Assembly (NCBI GenBank): GCA_030533315.1
Contig: JAUNJL010000055.1
Coordinates: 1 to 7,836, forward strand
DNA: 7,836 nucleotides
Reading direction: 5' to 3'
Source of the DNA: Eubacteriales bacterium
Lineage (GTDB): Bacteria; Bacillota_A; Clostridia; Lachnospirales; Lachnospiraceae
The position numbers were made by a program, and so were the translations under genes. Below the pieces are notes generated by a model. It was not told the origin of the DNA. It made no database searches and worked only from the letters and a program-made list of their open reading frames with translations. Below, in pieces: positions 6,017 through 7,836 of the stretch (position 1 is the first letter of the stretch; every line of letters starts with the position of its first letter).

Positions 6017-6859
6017 ATGGCATTGGATTATTCCTGGGCGCGGAGGGCCTTTGAAGAGTACCTGGAGGAATACGACAGGCAGGATGAAAAGATCAAACTG
6101 AAGATCGTACATACCTACGGCGTTGTGGGCTGCGCCGGGGAGATCGGGAGACGGATGGGGCTTTCGGAGGAGGAGCTGTGCCTGGCGAAGGTCATAGCCC
6201 TTCTCCATGACATTGGCCGTTTTGAGCAGATCCGCCGTTTTGACAGCTTTTCGCCGGACACCATGGACCATGCCGCCTATGGGGCAGCCCTGCTTTTCGG
6301 GGATATGGCGGCGGATTTTTGCCCTTTGGAGGAGCCCTGGGGGGAGAAGCCCATGATCTCCCGGTTTGTCCGGGACAGGGCTTACGATGAGATCATCTGC
6401 CAGGCCATCGCTCATCACAGCGATTTTGCCCTGCCCTCTATTCAGGATCCCAGGATCCTTCTTCACGCCCGCCTGATCAGGGACGCAGACAAGCTGGACA
6501 ACTGCCGGGTGAAGGTTCAGGAGAGGGTGGAGGCCATGATCGGCATGAGCGCCCGGGAGGCGGGCAAGGGAAAAGTCTCCCCCAGGGTATGGGAGGCCTG
6601 CCAGAGGGAGGAATCCATTCTCTCCGCGGATAGAAAGACCGGTGTGGACTACTGGGTTTCCTACTTGGCCCAGTATTACGACGTGAATTTCCCTCAGACC
6701 TGGGAGATCATTCAGGAGAAGGACTATATTCGGAGGATTGCGGATCGGCTGCAGTACGAGGAATTGGACACCTGGGAAAAAATGGAGCGGCTGGTCCAGG
6801 GCCTGGAGCGCCGCATGGAGCAGGAATTATGGAAAAACAGATCAAAAGAAAGGCCGTAG
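6017..6859 (+). CDS. HD-domain metal-dependent phosphohydrolase
   Basis: A 280-residue cytoplasmic protein with the HD-superfamily metal-binding pattern: H32 in KIVHTYGVV, H64-D65 in ALLHDIGRFEQ, H85 in DHAAYGA, H133-H134 in IAHHSD and D156 in LIRDADKLDN. Proteins of this type hydrolyse phosphate esters, often of nucleotides or nucleotide second messengers, but the substrate here cannot be read from the sequence. The HD core spans about residues 25-165; the remainder is helical and ends in a charged coiled-coil-like tail (about 245-280). No GYP signature is present, so it is a different class from the HD-GYP protein earlier in the window. AGGAGGA (6004-6010) with 6-nt spacing fixes the start; upstream ATGs at 5988 and 6001 are out of frame. 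The 3' end overlaps the next gene by 31 nt, indicating co-transcription and probably coupled translation. Confidence 0.88.
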   Translation: MALDYSWARRAFEEYLEEYDRQDEKIKLKIVHTYGVVGCAGEIGRRMGLSEEELCLAKVIALLHDIGRFEQIRRFDSFSPDTMDHAAYGAALLFGDMAADFCPLEEPWGEKPMISRFVRDRAYDEIICQAIAHHSDFALPSIQDPRILLHARLIRDADKLDNCRVKVQERVEAMIGMSAREAGKGKVSPRVWEACQREESILSADRKTGVDYWVSYLAQYYDVNFPQTWEIIQEKDYIRRIADRLQYEELDTWEKMERLVQGLERRMEQELWKNRSKERP

Positions 6860-7401
6860 CCTACACCATCATAAGGAGCCGCCGCCGTACCCTGGCTATC
6901 GAGATCCGCCGGGACGGCTCCGTCCTGATACGGGCTCCCCTGCATATGTCGGAGGCCCGCATAGAGGCCTTCGTCCAGGAAAAAAGGGAGTGGATCCGAA
7001 AGCAGCTGGAAAAGGTTCCCGTCTCCGGCCAGGAGCCCCCGGAAATTCCCAGGATCCCGGAGGAGGAGCGGGTGCGGCTGAAAAAGGAGGCAGAGGCCCT
7101 CTTTCACCAGAGAGCCGCTCATTTTGCCAGTCTGCTTCAGGTAAAGTATAACCGCATCACCGTTCGGGAGCAGAAGACTCGCTGGGGAAGCTGCAGCTCC
7201 AACCAAAACCTGAACTTTAACTGGAAGCTGATCTTAGCGCCCCGGGAGGTGCTGGACTACGTGGTGGTGCATGAGCTCTGCCACCTAAAGGAGATGAACC
7301 ACTCCCCCGCCTACTGGCAGGAGGTGGAACGGGTGCTGCCGGACTACCAGCGCCAGAAGGACTGGCTGAAGCAAAACGGGTGGCGGCTGATGCTTCAATG
7401 A
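6829..7401 (+). CDS. YgjP-like M48-type zinc metalloprotein (DUF45)
   Basis: A 190-residue cytoplasmic protein of the YgjP/DUF45 family, related to SprT/M48 zincin metallopeptidases. The hallmarks are the basic N-terminus with IIRSRRRTLAIEIRRDGSVLIRAP (14-37), the TRWGSCSS motif (117-124), the conserved NFNWKLILAP segment (129-138) and the zinc site VVHELCHLKEMNHSPAYW (146-163), where H148 and H152 bind metal, E149 is the catalytic acid/base and H158 is the likely third ligand. Length is near normal for the family. Members are usually annotated as metal-dependent hydrolases, and E. coli YgjP has been linked to UTP pyrophosphatase activity, so the biochemical role is not settled. The start lies inside the HD gene in another frame, with GGAG/AGGA (6817-6825) as ribosome site. 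Coupling to the HD hydrolase suggests a shared physiological setting. Confidence 0.9.
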   Translation: MEKQIKRKAVAYTIIRSRRRTLAIEIRRDGSVLIRAPLHMSEARIEAFVQEKREWIRKQLEKVPVSGQEPPEIPRIPEEERVRLKKEAEALFHQRAAHFASLLQVKYNRITVREQKTRWGSCSSNQNLNFNWKLILAPREVLDYVVVHELCHLKEMNHSPAYWQEVERVLPDYQRQKDWLKQNGWRLMLQ

Positions 7402-7403
7402 GA

Positions 7404-7429
7404 GAAAAGCGGGGGGAGCCCCTCTTTTC
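7404..7429 (+). other. First hairpin after the YgjP-like gene
   Basis: GAAAAG-C-GGGG (7404-7414) pairs with CCCC-T-CTTTTC (7419-7429): 10 bp with one mismatch and a 4-nt loop, starting 2 nt after the stop codon. No T-run beyond the stem follows, so it is probably an mRNA-stabilising or pausing structure ahead of the true terminator. Confidence 0.45.
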
Positions 7430-7433
7430 GGAC

Positions 7434-7470
7434 AAAAAAAGGACTGTCCTTTTTAGGGGACAGTCTTTTT
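7434..7470. terminator. Bidirectional intrinsic terminator between the YgjP-like and kinase-like genes
   Basis: GACTGTCC (7442-7449) pairs with GGACAGTC (7458-7465). It is flanked by an A-run (7434-7440) and by TTTTT (7466-7470), which can extend the stem. It offers a U-tract to transcripts from either side and so serves both the YgjP-like gene (+) and the converging kinase-like gene (-). Confidence 0.88.
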
Positions 7471-7476
7471 GGCTTT

Positions 7477-7836
7477 TCAGGAAAACCGTTTTTTTGCCAG
7501 TTGGGCGATCCAGTGGGCCGTATCCTCCGGGCCAAGGAGGGAGGAATCGATCATCAGATGCTTGTGGGCCGGGTCGGAGGGGAGAAAACCGGCGTAGGTC
7601 TTATGGTAGCCGTCCCTTGCCCGGTCAACGGAGGCGATGGCCCGCTTTGCGGTGGCCTCCTCCATACCCAGGAGATGAACACAGTTGTCCAGCCGCTTTT
7701 CCACAGGGGCGTAGATGTAAATGTTCATGTTGTTGGGGGTTCCCTCCAAAATGGCGTCGGAGCACCGTCCAACCAGGATACAGCTGGATTTTTTTGCCAG
7801 ATCCCGGATAATATCCCGCTGGACATCAAAGATGAT
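7477..7836 (-). CDS. Cytidylate kinase-like protein (partial, 5' end outside window)
   Basis: Only the C-terminal 119 residues are present; the frame is open to the right edge, so the start and the P-loop are outside the window. Visible features, numbered from the first visible residue: SSCILVGRCSDAIL (17-30), the strand typical of the family; NIYIYAPVEKRL (38-49); a lid-like DRARDGYHKTYAGF (71-84), rich in basic residues that contact phosphates in nucleoside monophosphate kinases; and IDSSLLGPEDTAHWI (96-110), a characteristic end of cytidylate-kinase-like proteins. Family members of about 200 residues are common in Clostridia, are distinct from the essential Cmk, and mostly have no proven substrate. 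The visible part appears intact. It converges on the YgjP-like gene and shares its terminator. Confidence 0.87.
   Translation of the reverse strand: MIFDVQRDIIRDLAKKSSCILVGRCSDAILEGTPNNMNIYIYAPVEKRLDNCVHLLGMEEATAKRAIASVDRARDGYHKTYAGFLPSDPAHKHLMIDSSLLGPEDTAHWIAQLAKKRFS

Noticed and set aside
6738..7151. Third-frame open frame of 137 codons across the HD/YgjP junction
   Set aside because: It overlaps two genes with clear family motifs, and its translation is Pro/Gly/Arg-rich noise.
7380..7811. Plus-strand open frame of 143 codons over the last 450 bases
   Set aside because: It crosses two hairpins including a strong terminator and lies opposite the recognisable cytidylate-kinase-like gene.

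Overview
The window reads as ordinary chromosomal DNA from a Firmicute of class Clostridia, most probably a Lachnospiraceae-like (Clostridium cluster XIVa) bacterium. This is inferred from strong AGGAGG-type ribosome binding sites, sigma-A-like promoters, U-tailed terminators, GC-leaning codon choice with AT-rich gaps, and the character of the proteins: a short clostridial-type glycogen phosphorylase, a cytidylate-kinase-like protein and a REC-HD-GYP protein. The genus cannot be fixed from sequence alone. No phage, transposon, CRISPR, tRNA or rRNA feature is visible.

Layout. (1) 106-1568, + strand: a free-standing HPt phosphotransfer protein followed 5 nt later by a response regulator with an HD-GYP output domain. 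They form a two-gene phosphorelay module, probably controlling cyclic-di-GMP breakdown, with no histidine kinase inside the window. (2) 1612-1658: a terminator that works in both directions, shared with the convergent nth gene (endonuclease III, 1746-2381, - strand). (3) 2382-2509: a divergent intergenic region holding a near-consensus minus-strand promoter for nth, a leader hairpin, and three copies of a 9-bp TAAGGGAKG repeat leading into an AraC-family regulator (2510-3439, +). (4) 3604-5862, +: glycogen/alpha-glucan phosphorylase with its own 164-nt upstream region, ending in a strong terminator at 5905-5943. (5) 5961-5989: a near-perfect sigma-A promoter driving an HD-domain phosphohydrolase (6017-6859) and a YgjP/M48-type zinc metalloprotein (6829-7401), which overlap by 31 nt. 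(6) 7404-7470: two successive hairpins, the second a bidirectional terminator facing the convergent, incomplete cytidylate-kinase-like gene (7477-7836, - strand, 5' end outside the window).

How the genes fit together. They form at least five separate transcription units. The HPt and HD-GYP proteins very likely work in one signalling chain. The AraC regulator lies just upstream of glgP in the same direction and may respond to a sugar or control carbon-storage genes, but this is positional inference only. The remaining genes are housekeeping (DNA repair, nucleotide or metal-dependent hydrolases). I found no convincing undescribed system. The points most worth checking are the kinase-less phosphorelay pair, the repeats that bracket the nth promoter inside the araC leader, and the unusual 280s loop of the phosphorylase.
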